Below, in pieces: positions 1-9,456 of a stretch of DNA of 17,262 nt. The position numbers and the translations under genes were made by a program. The stretch's first letter is position 1, and the number at the start of each line of letters is the position of its first letter. This DNA comes from Euperipatoides rowelli (taxonomy: Eukaryota > Onychophora > Udeonychophora > Euonychophora > Peripatopsidae): the NCBI GenBank assembly GCA_003024985.2, contig PXIH01S0005631.1, one strand, 5' to 3'. The notes beneath the pieces are model-generated. The model saw nothing but the letters and a program-made list of their open reading frames with translations, ran no database searches and was not told the DNA's origin.

Positions 1-73
1 ACACGGCTAAATGATTCCCTTTATAAATACACATGGCTAAATGATGCCCTTTATAAAGACACATGGATAAATG
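1..73. repeat. Fragment of 30-bp minisatellite
   Basis: About two and a half copies of a 30-bp unit (core GGCTAAATGATGCCCTTTATAA) run from the window edge and stop near base 73. The same unit forms the large array at 9457-10165. The array probably continues to the left of the window. Variants seen are ATTCCC for ATGCCC and GGATAAATG for GGCTAAATG, the same variants as in the large array. Confidence 0.9.
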
Positions 74-1959
74 TTGCAAAGAATTTAACTGTTACCAAAA
101 AAAAGTCCAACACGATCTAACTCTTATTTTTTCCATCATTTTGATGGGCTTTTAACTAGTTTATAAATAATTTATTATTAAACTTTTGTTAAATTCTTTA
201 CAAAATCAACTTACATCCATTTTAGTTTTTCTTTTGAAGTAATGTCTTTAAGATTATTTTTATATAAGTATTTGTTTCTATTTTCCATTTAGTAAATAAA
301 TAACCCTTTAATAAATAAACAGTAGAGCTGACTATAAAGTACCTCTTCTGGTCCAATCACATGTTTGCCTTTCCCATGTTTTTTTTTTTTTTTAAAGATA
401 AGTAGATTATAAATGAGTTTAAAACATTTCAATTGTAGAAAAACAAAAAGGAAATATGTAAACATTTTATTTTTCTATTTATAATATTAAAATGTAATAT
501 TTCCTTATAACATATTCAGTTAAATCTTCCTCTTCTTAATAAATGTTAGGTGTGTATAGGCATGCATACATTAGCCTCGTTAGTTAATGAACAAATTCTT
601 TCCAGGTATTATCCAGGTGGATCATATAATTCAACTTATTTTTCTGTCATTTAAAATTTTATAACATTCCATCACTTTTCGTTTTGTTAGTATCTTTTTT
701 TTTTACACTTTTATAATTATTTAATAATTAATATAGTATAGATTTAAATCATAAAGTCAATATAATAAAGACTGCCAATAAAGGTAGCTTTTTATTAGAG
801 CAGCAACCATGGTAAACTTGGCTTATATAATAGAAGCTGACTGCTCCCAGCATTCATTCAAATAGCAGAGTTAATAGGTGTCAAGTAGTGGTAGCTCCTT
901 ATTAGAATGGGTTGACATGTTTCCAGCATATATGGAAACTGTGTGCTAGTATATTCACAGAAGTAGTTTACTTGCCCACTCTAATATCTAGATTCCTCTC
1001 AGGGGCTGAAATGTCAAAATAAACATTGTAAATATCTGAAGCAATAAGATATTCAGAGAACATTTGTTCAAATCTTGTAAAGAATAATCATTGTTTGTAA
1101 TTAATCATAAGGAAATTAAAGATTAAAATATTCCTCTTTATTAAAAAAGCTAGATTGTGCTGCCCTCTTTATTTAAATTGTTACAAATTTTTAACAGTAA
1201 TAAATATTTCTAGGAAAATGTAATTGTTTATAAAAATTTGCTTATTTAAATTGTTCAGAGCAATTTAGATTCTAAGTTTGACTTCACCTTATTTTTTTTT
1301 TTACAATAATTCAGTGGATTTTCGATGTTTGTTTGACTTTATACTAGGAATGGTGATACCTGCTTTTTTAAATTATGAATTTACTCAAAAAGTAAGACTG
1401 AATAATATTGAATAGCAATGTTTACACTTTTTAATAACTATGGAGACAGAGGACTGTAATGTTTGCAGTTATGCAGCTAAGTTTATCATTGCCTGACATG
1501 CTAAGGGTAAAACAACGATTGATGGGGTATTTTATGAATGTTGGCCAGCAATGACTACTTATTAGGGGTAACAGAATAAGAAAATTGTGTACCTACTTAA
1601 AATGTATTTAACTATAGGGGTGGGTTGCCTATCACTTGGCCAAGAAGGTAAGATTTTTTTTTGTGGCTAAGTTCTAGGAAAGTTGTATTAAAGGTATACT
1701 ATCACCAAAAAACAACTTTAGTTATTTAAAATCAGATTTTTAAAACAAAATGATCCATATAATTTTTGATTCTCAATTATGAACTATTTAGTTGTTATTC
1801 TATTTTAAAGTGGTGAATTTGGTAGTTTTTTTTCTGGTTGCCATTCATTTCCACTTTGCCATTTTTGTGTACAAGCCAGTGATGCCAGCTTACGCCCAGC
1901 ATACTTCTGTTTATTGCCTGTAAACATTCCAATTTTTTATATTCTTTACTTCTCCAGAT
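74..1959. other. AT-rich non-coding stretch
   Basis: No long reading frame, RNA gene or recognisable repeat array is seen on either strand. There are many T and A runs. A partial 20-bp match to 8234-8253 on the other strand lies at 1688-1707. A possible acceptor (TTCTCCAG) at about 1950-1957 precedes the THAP fragment. The exon that should precede 3013, with a membrane segment, could not be found here. Confidence 0.6.
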
Positions 1960-2014
1960 AAATATGCCTATAAAGTGTGTGGCTGTGGGATGCAGTAATA
2001 GTCAAAATCAGAAG
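1960..2014 (+). pseudogene. 5' end of THAP zinc-finger frame, cut by N (copy 1)
   Basis: An ATG at 1964 opens 17 codons reading MPIKCVAVGCSNSQNQK, the first part of a THAP-type C2CH zinc finger with the C-x4-C pair (Cys5, Cys10). It sits 6 bases after an acceptor-like TTCTCCAG. The sequence stops at the N at 2015 and what follows is unrelated. The 55 bases 1960-2014 are identical to 4098-4152, where the frame continues. This copy is therefore probably the right end of a contig that should join the second copy, not an independent gene fragment. Confidence 0.7.
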
Positions 2015-2015
2015 N

Positions 2016-3012
2016 TTTAAGCCCGTTCCACGGGCATCAAACATTTTTTTTGTTTAATCCCATTACACCAAATAATTTTTTTTTATCTAAGAGAAAACAC
2101 CACTTAAAGTTTCTAAAAATAGTTCCCGCACAGAGTGTAGATGGCGCTGTTATTGGTTTCATAACATGATCATATTCCAATTAGGGTTAATAAGAAGATA
2201 GGTGTTAGTTGCATCCTAAGCATGACATCCACCCTTTTTAACTTTGACAAATGTATGGAATTATTTGGACTATTTTAGTGACAGTATAAAACGGTGACAT
2301 CATTGTTTGGAGCAATCAAAGCAAGCAACAGGTGTTTACTTTAATTTCCGTTTAAGATGACATCACTGGACTTTTTTTTAATTTATAAATATTGTATAAA
2401 ACTTAAGGTTTTCACATCTTTTTAAATAAAATAATAAAATTTGATGAATTAAAACAAACATTTTATATTTTAATTCAAACTAAATTGACAAATAGTGTTA
2501 CCCTGGTGGATAAGTAAAAACAAACATTTAGAAAATCAATTGAAAAACATTGTGGAGATTAAAAAATTAATTGATTTTGACATTTGAACTCCTTGATTTT
2601 ATCAATAGTGTCAGGTTGAAAATAAAAAATTGTCCAGGCTTAGACCGGTAATGAGTTTTATTTATTGTGTTTTTGTTTTTTTTTAACTTTTTTATTTACA
2701 TATATTTTTAGAATACAATAAAAAACAAATATCAATTAGCGAGCTTCGGTATAAGTGACGCACTACTTAATTTCACTTGCAATCAAAATTTAAATTTTAG
2801 GTACTACGCAAAATGAATATCTCCGAGTTGGACTTTGAGAAAGTAGAAATTCAATCAATTATTAGCACATATTTTTAATACAAGGGTGGACGGATTATCC
2901 CTTATAAATATAATGGATTAATCACATTCAAGATAGATATTTAATTTTTCCTTTTAATATTAATTAGTTACTAATCATATTATTTAAATGTTTTCTTTTC
3001 TTGTACTTGCAG
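2016..3012. other. Non-coding sequence upstream of exon
   Basis: This is AT-rich sequence with no recognised coding content. A small perfect hairpin (GCCCGT, TCC, ACGGGC) lies at 2021-2035 beside the N join. Several TGACATC-type words occur at about 2224, 2297 and 2357. The stretch ends in an acceptor with a T-rich tract (TTTTCTTTTCTTGTACTTGCAG) at 2991-3012, which defines it as intron sequence of the gene downstream. Confidence 0.55.
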
Positions 3013-3134
3013 GAGGTTCCATTAAATTAACGCCGACCAGTAAAAAGAAACGTCTGATGGCCTTACTGGGTGGATATGATAATGTAGGCCTGGCTGAAAA
3101 TGTTGCAGCTACTCTGTATAATAAGAGATTAGAG
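3013..3134 (+). CDS. Internal exon of a receptor-like cytoplasmic tail
   Basis: This 122-base exon is bounded by a T-rich acceptor ending CTTGCAG and by a donor AG|GTATTA at 3135. Its first two bases complete a split codon. Then come 40 whole codons starting GSIKLTPTSKKKRLMALLGG and ending YNKRLE, in phase 0. The SKKKR cluster looks like the basic stop-transfer residues that follow a membrane helix, so the transmembrane segment probably lies in the exon before it, which is not seen. Residues GGYDNVGL give a Y-x-N motif of the Grb2 SH2 type. The open frame can be read upstream to an ATG at 2988, but those bases belong to the acceptor tract, so I do not use that start. The C-run just after the exon at 3197-3212 is intronic. 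The protein family is not recognised. Confidence 0.65.
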
Positions 3135-3196
3135 GTATTACATTTAACATATTTAAACTTGATGACTAATTTGACCAGTTCATCGAATATTCCTTC

Positions 3197-3212
3197 CCCC
3201 CCCCCCCCCCCC
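3197..3212. repeat. Poly-C run
   Basis: An uninterrupted C run of about 16 lies just inside the intron. Shorter C runs occur at about 3428-3438 and at 5299-5305 directly after an N, and a G run of 13 lies at 7252-7264. These stand out in an AT-rich setting. They can form G-quadruplex or i-motif structures and are also typical break points for short-read assemblies. Confidence 0.85.
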
Positions 3213-3750
3213 TCAGAATTTTGAATTTGACCCATTTTGTTCTCTCAAAATATGGGGTTCTTGCATCTTATCTTCAGATCCATGTTAGTGTGTCAAAATC
3301 TTAAATTTACCAAGTCATTATTTTAAAAATTCCCATCCAGTTTATCCTTTTACTTCAACTGGATATTTCCCAACTGCCAACAGAAAATTTCCTAGCCAAA
3401 GATGGAGGGAAGCTTTACACCCCTCTCCCCCCCCCCCCATGCCCCTGTTTGGCCCACTTTTTTATCCCAAAATTTGNAATTTGCCTACTTTTATTTCCCA
3501 AATATGAAATTTGATTTAGCTTTCTCTTAGAAAATTAAAAACTTGCCTTTCTTGAGGCTCCAAAAATATTTAATGTAGTCTACTTTCCTCTCCAAAATGC
3601 AATATTTGGTACCCTTTGTCTTCCCAAACAAATGGAATTTGTCCACTGTGCTTTTCATAGAATTTAGTTAACTTTGTTCTCTAAAAATTTGAACATGATC
3701 CTCTTCAAAAATATGGAATATACACCACTTTATTCTTAAAGTAAGAAAAT
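3211..3750. repeat. Decayed ~36-bp tandem repeat
   Basis: A phrase like CTCCAAAATATGGAATTTG followed by a pyrimidine-rich ACTTTNTTCTC recurs about every 30-40 bases, for example near 3213, 3246, 3468, 3498, 3560, 3591, 3624, 3682 and 3706. Copies are strongly diverged and interrupted by the N at 3477, so this looks like an old minisatellite. The period was estimated by eye. Confidence 0.55.
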
Positions 3751-4097
3751 TGAACATTAAATCTGAGATAATAAAGCAATATCAGTCATTCACCTTTTTC
3801 CTATTGGTTAACTGAAATAACCTCCGGAGTAGTGAAGGAACCATTACATTCTCCATTCAAATTTCTATCAGGAACAAAGGAGTAGATCTTGTTTTAAAGC
3901 TTTTTTTATGTTTTTTTTTTAATACCAGCAGAAACCCATTGATGGTTCAATTATCCAATATACCCTCATTCGTCATAAGAAAGAGTACTTTGTGTTAATA
4001 TTTTATACCTTTTATAGTTCTATTAATTGTGAAGACAGATTTATTTATTTATTTATTCTATATACTGTAGTAAATCAATCTTGATTTTTTACAGATN

Positions 4098-4290
4098 AAA
4101 TATGCCTATAAAGTGTGTGGCTGTGGGATGCAGTAATAGTCAAAATCAGAAGAATCTTCACATACACAAATATCCTAATGATGATACATTAAAAAATAAT
4201 TGGATAAAAAAAAATTAAATGTGCAGCCTGGACTCCGATAAAATACAACTTCTTATGTTCAAAACACACTCTACAAAAATAGATTTTTAG
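4098..4290 (+). pseudogene. Frameshifted THAP zinc-finger domain (copy 2)
   Basis: THAP domains are DNA-binding C2CH zinc fingers found in host regulators and in P-element-type transposases. From the ATG at 4102 the frame gives Cys5 and Cys10 (CVAVGC), then HKYPNDDTLKNNW, and meets a stop at 4216 after a run of nine A (4206-4214). One A fewer would carry on into KCAAWTPIKYNFLCSKH, the conserved W-x-P and C-x2-H end of the domain. The spacing from Cys10 to the later Cys is about 42 residues, within the family range of 35-50. A further stop follows at 4280, before any AVPTIF-type motif. An acceptor-like TTTTTTACAG precedes the ATG. It is most likely a dead transposon or gene fragment in the intron. 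A sequencing error in the A run could explain the first break only. Confidence 0.75.
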
Positions 4291-6858
4291 CACATTATTT
4301 TGTAGTAAATCAAAGTTCTTAATCGGACATAATCTAAATAAGCAAATTAAATGACATAAATTTACACGAAGATCTGATTAAAATTAATAAAGTAATAAAG
4401 TTTTTGTTGATTACGTTTTTTTAATTTTTTTTATCGTGAGTTGAATTTATTTGTGTAACTTATATTAATGCTGTATGTTTTTAGATTTTATGTATTTACT
4501 TGTTTTCTTCTGAGAAATTGTAAAAGCTTTTGGCTTAAACAATGTTTAATAAAATAAATTAATAAAGTTCTGAGACCAAACAGAAACATAAACACTCGTA
4601 AGTGATGTTTTTCCCCCAATAAAGATGTCTCCCAGAAAAGAAATCCGAATTTATACGAGCTCGTTTTCTTCAAAATGAAGAAAATGTAGTGAAAATGAAG
4701 TGTAGATAGTATGGAAATTAATAATAATAAGGGGAAATAAACATTTTTGGTAAGTCAAATCTAGACATTTGTTCTTATATTTTTGCTAATAAAAGTGATA
4801 TGTCCCCTATTAGCCCAAGTAATTTATATCTTTGTAGGTAGTCCAATGTATATTTCTTATTGGGACCTAACTCTAACAAGAAAACTATGACTGCTGCAAA
4901 ACACTTTCATACATAGAAAAAAAAACCCATGATTTTAAGCTCATTTGATTTATCAAATGTTTTTTATAATAGCCTTTTTTTTAAAAAAAAGGTTAATAAT
5001 TTCACCTATAGATCCAGTATCTTACTTAAATATTAATTCATTTCCATAACCCTAAATAGTGTATTCTATAAAATCAACTACTGTAGCCTATCTTTAATGT
5101 TTCAGAGCCAAGTCTGTATATTTATCGTCTTCAGAGCTTGTGAGTGCGATCTGAGCCTCGTAAAAATAAGGCTGTACTCTGCTTCTGTCATTTTAAATGN
5201 TATATTAAACTTCAAAAGGAAATAGCACAAACAAGAATCAGATTTGCTTTTATAAATAACACTGGGCAACACATGTTTTGGTGTCAAGGTTTTTTGANCC
5301 CCCCCCCTCCCCTTCTGTACTTGTATAGACCATAAGTGAAATTTAACACACTTTGTTTAATTTCTTAATCTTTACTGGTTATGAAGATATGATTTTTTTT
5401 AAGGTAGGTATAAAAATGGGAATTTTGGCCATTGTCATGGTGGACTATTCTAAATACGTGTAATTTTTAAGGAGAGCCCCATAAAAGTTTAAAGAAGCTG
5501 TGTCTAAAATTAGGGGATTTAGTATTTGAAACCCAATTGTACCCTTAATTTATATGAATTTAATAAAGCCAAAAAACAAACAAGAAACATTTTTTTATTA
5601 CCGTATTATTATTAGAATAAAAACAACGAAGTTAGCAATTTATTTTCTTGTCCAACCCCAAATAAGGTTGGCTGATTGCCTGACATTGGTTTTTGACAGC
5701 GTGCTAAAGGATTCCAACAATTAAATAATTAAATTCCTATTATAAAAATAAAAATTACAATTTAGTTTTTCAATTTGTTTTTCTTTTTTTTTTTAAATTA
5801 AATATTTTGAATTTAAATTAGATCATTTATAACAAATGAAAATTCCATGGAATGTTTAAATAATAATTGTAACTTATATAAAATAAATTCTTCAGAATTT
5901 ATATTAATTTTCTAATTTAATTATAATTTATTTATTTTTTAAGACCTTGCCTAATCTATTTTAATATTTTAAAATGAACTCTGTCAGTTTCTAAATAATA
6001 TATTTCTTGCATTGTGAAACATTTACTGTAGGCTAATCTTGATGAAGTGTGTATTTGAATTATTATAAGATCGCTATTGTCATTAAATGTTACTCAATCT
6101 GAATTGTATAGGATTTAAAATATCATGTGACTTATGATGTCATATCTGGCAGTGTGTCAGCCTCACAAATCTGTCAACAATGTGTTGTGCTTTGGCTGCA
6201 TAAAGTCATTTTAAAATGCAGCGTGTGTCATTTGGTGAATCCAAAGAATTTATGCAATTCAAATTGAAAATTTCTGGGATTCTCTGAACAGTTCGCCACT
6301 ACAACAATCTGCCATCTCTGAAGATGCATGGTCCATGCGGCCATCACCTGCTCAATGAAAATAACACTATAAACATTACAGTTTAGATTGAGCTGTATGA
6401 TTTACAAGTCCTCGAGAATGTTTAATTATAATTTAGCTTCCTTTAAAGTTAAATGATTTGTTGCTTAAACTAAAAAAAATAGAAGATTCTTGGAAAGAAT
6501 ATGCAGATCAGGCCGTTTATGTCAGAAAAGAGAGAGATAATTAATGACTTCAGACAGTCGTTTCTCATTAAACCATGAACTAGATATCACAGGAAATTGT
6601 TTCATCACAACAATTCACAAACAAACGTTAGTCAAATTTTTTTTTTTTTTGACAAAAGCTGGACAGATNAATATTTCATTATTATTATTAATTTACTGTA
6701 CAAACATATCTGAATCGTGAAAAATGTTCTAATCTTTTAATTTAAATGAAATTTAAGTAGTCATCAATATTTAAAAATGGAAGAAGGTGTTGCCAATTAA
6801 GTTTAATTAATAGAAGAAACTGAAAATTATTAAAATGAATCAAGTCACTTTTAATTAT
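4291..6858. other. AT-rich intronic stretch
   Basis: No coding or RNA feature is recognised. Visible items are a TTTA microsatellite just upstream (about 4040-4057), a perfect 20-bp palindrome of T8A8 flanked by CC/GG (4973-4992), a tiny contig between the Ns at 5200 and 5298, a small hairpin CCAACC/GGTTGG (5652-5671) and a GCTGCAT/ATGCAGC inverted pair near 6196-6223. The less AT-rich part at about 6120-6350 has no open frame that resembles a known protein. Confidence 0.5.
4973..4992. repeat. T8A8 palindrome, one of eight T/A run junctions
   Basis: CC, eight T, eight A and GG form a perfect 20-bp palindrome. Similar direct junctions of long T and A runs occur at 7855-7874 (A then T), 11862-11882, 12030-12047, 12191-12209, 13313-13333, 15034-15050 and 16290-16310. 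Base composition alone makes some expected, but the number of long ones is notable. Confidence 0.8.
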
Positions 6859-7125
6859 CTGCTTTGGGTCAGGTTCCGTTACCTGCCCACCAACATAATT
6901 AATGTTAGAGTCGCACGACAACTAAAACGTAGTAGCGTGTGGAATTAGTATTTTTTTCTCGACGATTTTATTATATTTTCTTTATAGTCCTAACCTTACT
7001 GTTACCCTGAACCCTAGGATAATCTAGAGGTGAAATAATCTTTTGCTGAGCGCCAATCTAAATAATTTCAACTTACAACCGTCAGCCATATTGGTGGGCA
7101 GATAACGGAATTTGACACTGCTTTG
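6859..7125. mobile_element. MITE-like element with 29-bp inverted ends and 8-bp target duplication
   Basis: The segment 6868-6896 (core TTCCGTTACCTGCCCACC) and the reverse complement of 7088-7116 (core TTCCGTTATCTGCCCACC) match at about 25 of 29 positions. Directly outside them the 8 bases CTGCTTTG occur on both sides (6859-6866 and 7118-7125). The element proper is thus about 251 bp (6867-7117). It has no coding capacity. Eight-base target duplications are made by hAT and P superfamily transposases, so a non-autonomous member of one of these is likely. The ends do not let me choose between them. Confidence 0.75.
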
Positions 7126-7251
7126 TATTATTTTCCAGACAAAGTCTTTGTAAATATACAGACAAATTCAGAATTTAAACTGATTTTTTTCTTCCAAACA
7201 TATTTTTCTTTCTCCGACTAAGAAATTAAAATATCTCTGTCTGCGCTTGGA

Positions 7252-7264
7252 GGGGGGGGGGGGG
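7252..7264. repeat. Poly-G run (13 G)
   Basis: Thirteen G in a row are followed by TGAGTTTGTGTGTAAG. This is a homopolymer of the same kind as the C runs near 3200, 3430 and 5299. It resembles a donor (GGG|GTGAGT), but no open exon precedes it. Confidence 0.85.
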
Positions 7265-7483
7265 TGAGTTTGTGTGTAAGGGAAGGGGTAGAATAGAAGT
7301 ATTTTCCATGATGACTATTGATAGTTGATCATCCTAAAATTATAACAGCATAGAGATGCCAACTGTTTCTATTTGGGAGGAATCAATGCCATTTTAGACC
7401 TAGTGCTTCCATTTCTATTTAAACATTTTGTGTTTTTTTATATCTAGAATTGCTTTTGATCTATAATTTCTATTTGATTCTTT

Positions 7484-7786
7484 ATTCTTTTCCCCATAGT
7501 TTGGCTCCACTTAACTATCTTTTGTTCCTTTCCCCATTGTTTGGCTTCTTTCCCCATTGGTTAGTATTTTTCCCTATTGTTTAGCCTTTCACCCATTGTT
7601 TAACTCCTTTTACCATGATTGAGCTATTTTCCTCATTGTCTAACTTCTTTCCTATGGTTTAGCCACTTTCCCATTATTTAGTCGTTTTTCCATTATTATT
7701 TAGTCACTTTCCCATTATTTAGCTGCTTTCCCATTATTTAGCTGCTTTCCCATTATTTAGCCACTTTCCCATTATTTAGTCACTTT
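7484..7786. repeat. 19-bp minisatellite, left block, decayed to homogeneous
   Basis: The unit is CCCATTATTTAGCTGCTTT and its variants (GCCACTTT, GTCACTTT). Units from 7684 to 7786 are near identical with a strict 19-bp step. Those from 7484 to about 7680 are looser, such as CCCATTGTTTGGCTTCTTT, with varying length. The block ends at the N at 7787. Confidence 0.85.
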
Positions 7787-7869
7787 NAACCATTAACATA
7801 TTTGGAATTAGCACGCCAAAAATACCCAAAATCAATTCTAACATTCCAGACACCAAAAAAAAAAATTTT

Positions 7870-7953
7870 TTTTTGTTGCCCATTGTAATAGAAGCCTGGA
7901 ATTCTCTCCCAGACAAGATTGTATTAAGTGATTCTCTAATAAAAATAGATTAG
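7870..7953 (+). mobile_element. LINE reverse-transcriptase C-terminal remnant
   Basis: The frame starting near 7870 reads PIVIEAWNSLPDKIVLSDSL and continues IKID to a stop at 7951. A W-N-S-L-P core followed by a short linker and a final basic or hydrophobic stretch is the hallmark of the C-terminal tail of CR1/Jockey-type non-LTR retrotransposon polymerases. Just upstream lies an A11T9 junction (7855-7874), so the rest of the polymerase is missing or scrambled. Only the last few dozen residues survive, so this is a dead 5'-truncated copy. The clade assignment is tentative. Confidence 0.7.
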
Positions 7954-8875
7954 ATCTCCATTTGATTTCAAATAATTATTTTAGATAAATACTATTAAAT
8001 TAAATTACATTAACAAAAATATAAAAATTAGAATTTAAAAAAACTGATTAAATTTACCAAACTATACAGCTACTTAATGGTCACCCATTGGGTTTACTAT
8101 ATTGGAGTGTGTGTGAACACGTGACCAAATTTTTAAAATATTAATATAAAATCAACGGAACATTAAATTTAAAAAAAAAAATTAGAAATTCATGAATTTA
8201 TATGGTTATTATTTCTATAAGCATTAAAAAAAATGGTGATAGGATACCTTTAAGATATATTGTACCTCTGTAGGAGGAGGCACAGTTTTATCTACTTTTG
8301 ACAATCTGCATATTCAAGAAACGTAATTCTTGATTTACAAGGATTTGATGTACACATTTTTGGAATTATATGATTTAAGAATTTCAACTACTTATCTAAT
8401 TACATAGTGAATTATTTGAAATAATACGGTTTGAAAAAAATATATGCATAACTTATACTTAATTTAGAATTAAAATAAGACAATGAAAACCTGTCAAAAT
8501 GAAAATGTATTTTAGCTTCTATGCTTTTGTTAATGTTCTGATAGTCTGATATAAATTAATTCATTAATTTATTTCAAATTGATTTAAATTCTTTATGGGA
8601 ATGTTTTTCTATGAATAAAATGTTATATCTATTATATTGAATTCAAATCGAGCCCTAATACCTGCATCTAGGTACAATTTTTATAAATTAACCTAACAAG
8701 ATGTTAATAATAGTGAGAAGAATAAAAGAAATGTTGTTTTTGTTTTCATCACTTCCCAAAATCCTCAGTAACATTTGCATTATTTCATATGGGAATTTTA
8801 TGTTTGATTTACACGTTTTTGATTTACATGCTGATTACCAAGAACACAACCCCAATGTAAATCAAGAATTAGCTT
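7954..8875. other. AT-rich stretch after the LINE fragment
   Basis: No gene is recognised. An E-box-like palindrome CACGTG occurs at about 8117. A 20-bp segment near 8234-8253 matches 1688-1707 in reverse orientation with one mismatch. An open frame starts at 8701 but runs into the CT tract and owes its length to it. The first part may be the 3' tail of the LINE copy. Confidence 0.45.
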
Positions 8876-9176
8876 TCATTCCCTCTCCCTCTTCTCTCAA
8901 CCTCTCTCTTTTCTCTTTCTCCTTCTCTTCCTCACAATCTTCTCTCCCTCCCTCACTCTTCTCCATCTCCTCTCTCCCTTTCTCTCTTCTCACTTTTTCT
9001 CTCTCTTTTCTCTCCTTTCCTTTTTCTCTCTTTTCTCTCCTCTCTCTCTTTTTTTACCCTCTTTCTCTCTGCTCTCTTCCTCTCTCTTCACTCTCCTATC
9101 TCTCTTCTCTCTCCCTTTCTCTCTTCACTCCCACCTTCTCTACTTCTCTCCCTCTCTCTTCTATACCTCTCCTATC
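8876..9176. repeat. Pyrimidine (CT) tract
   Basis: About 300 bases are almost entirely C and T on the + strand, built of irregular CTCTCT, CCCTTT and TTCTCC words. The tract ends at the N at 9177. Its translation into Ser, Leu, Phe and Pro is a composition effect. Such tracts can form triplex DNA. Confidence 0.9.
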
Positions 9177-9177
9177 N

Positions 9178-9406
9178 CCCATTATTTAGTCACTTTTACA
9201 TTATTTAGTCACTTTTACATTATTTAGCTGCTTTCCCATTATTTTGCTGCTTTCCCATTATTTAGCTGCTTTTCCATTATTTATCCGCTTTCCCATTATT
9301 TAGCTACTTACCCATTATTTAGCCACTTTACCCTTGTTTAGCTGCTTTCCCATTATTTAGCTGCTTTCTCATTATTTAGCCGCTTTCCCATTATTTTACT
9401 GCTTTT
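9178..9406. repeat. 19-bp minisatellite, right block
   Basis: About twelve copies of the CCCATTATTTAGCTGCTTT unit follow the N at 9177. The first copies have TTTTACATT in place of TTTCCCATT, and the last fade into CTGCTTTTTTCCTACTAGG. This is the same family as 7484-7786. Confidence 0.9.
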
Positions 9407-9456
9407 TTCCTACTAGGTAATCTATTAACATAATAAAAGACTAACATTGCTTCTCA

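Larger units (their letters stand above)
2015..4097. other. Suspect inserted contigs between two N joins
   Basis: Single Ns stand at 2015, 3477 and 4097. The 55 bases left of the first N recur exactly to the right of the last N. This is what two overlapping contig ends look like when other contigs have been scaffolded between them. The interval includes the 3013-3134 exon, so the position of that exon relative to the rest is less certain. A true tandem duplication that happens to end at gap characters on both sides is possible but less likely. Confidence 0.6.
7787..9177. other. Suspect contig placed inside the 19-bp array
   Basis: The last 19 bases before the N at 7787 and the first 19 after the N at 9177 are identical and belong to the same 19-bp repeat. 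The 1.39 kb between carries a LINE fragment and a CT tract and no 19-bp units. Either the array was broken by an insertion or this contig was scaffolded into a gap in the array. The N on both sides favours the second reading. Confidence 0.5.

Noticed and set aside
1612-1645. Possible 30-base microexon between TTTAACTATAG and AAG|GTAAGA
   Set aside because: The donor is good but the acceptor lacks a clear pyrimidine tract. No neighbouring exon supports it.
2988-3224. 78-codon frame with its own ATG, and the overlapping minus-strand frame
   Set aside because: The ATG lies in the polypyrimidine tract before a good acceptor, and the 3' half runs through a donor and into a C run. The coding part is only the 3013-3134 exon.
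5102-5335. Short frames on both strands around the Ns at 5200 and 5298
   Set aside because: They cross unknown bases and a C run, and no motif is seen.
6120-6350. Less AT-rich stretch as a hidden exon
   Set aside because: No frame stays open with convincing splice borders, and a 32-codon frame near 6289-6386 matches nothing known to me.
8701-9189. 162-codon + strand frame
   Set aside because: Most of its length is the CT tract read as Ser, Leu, Phe and Pro, and it crosses an N.
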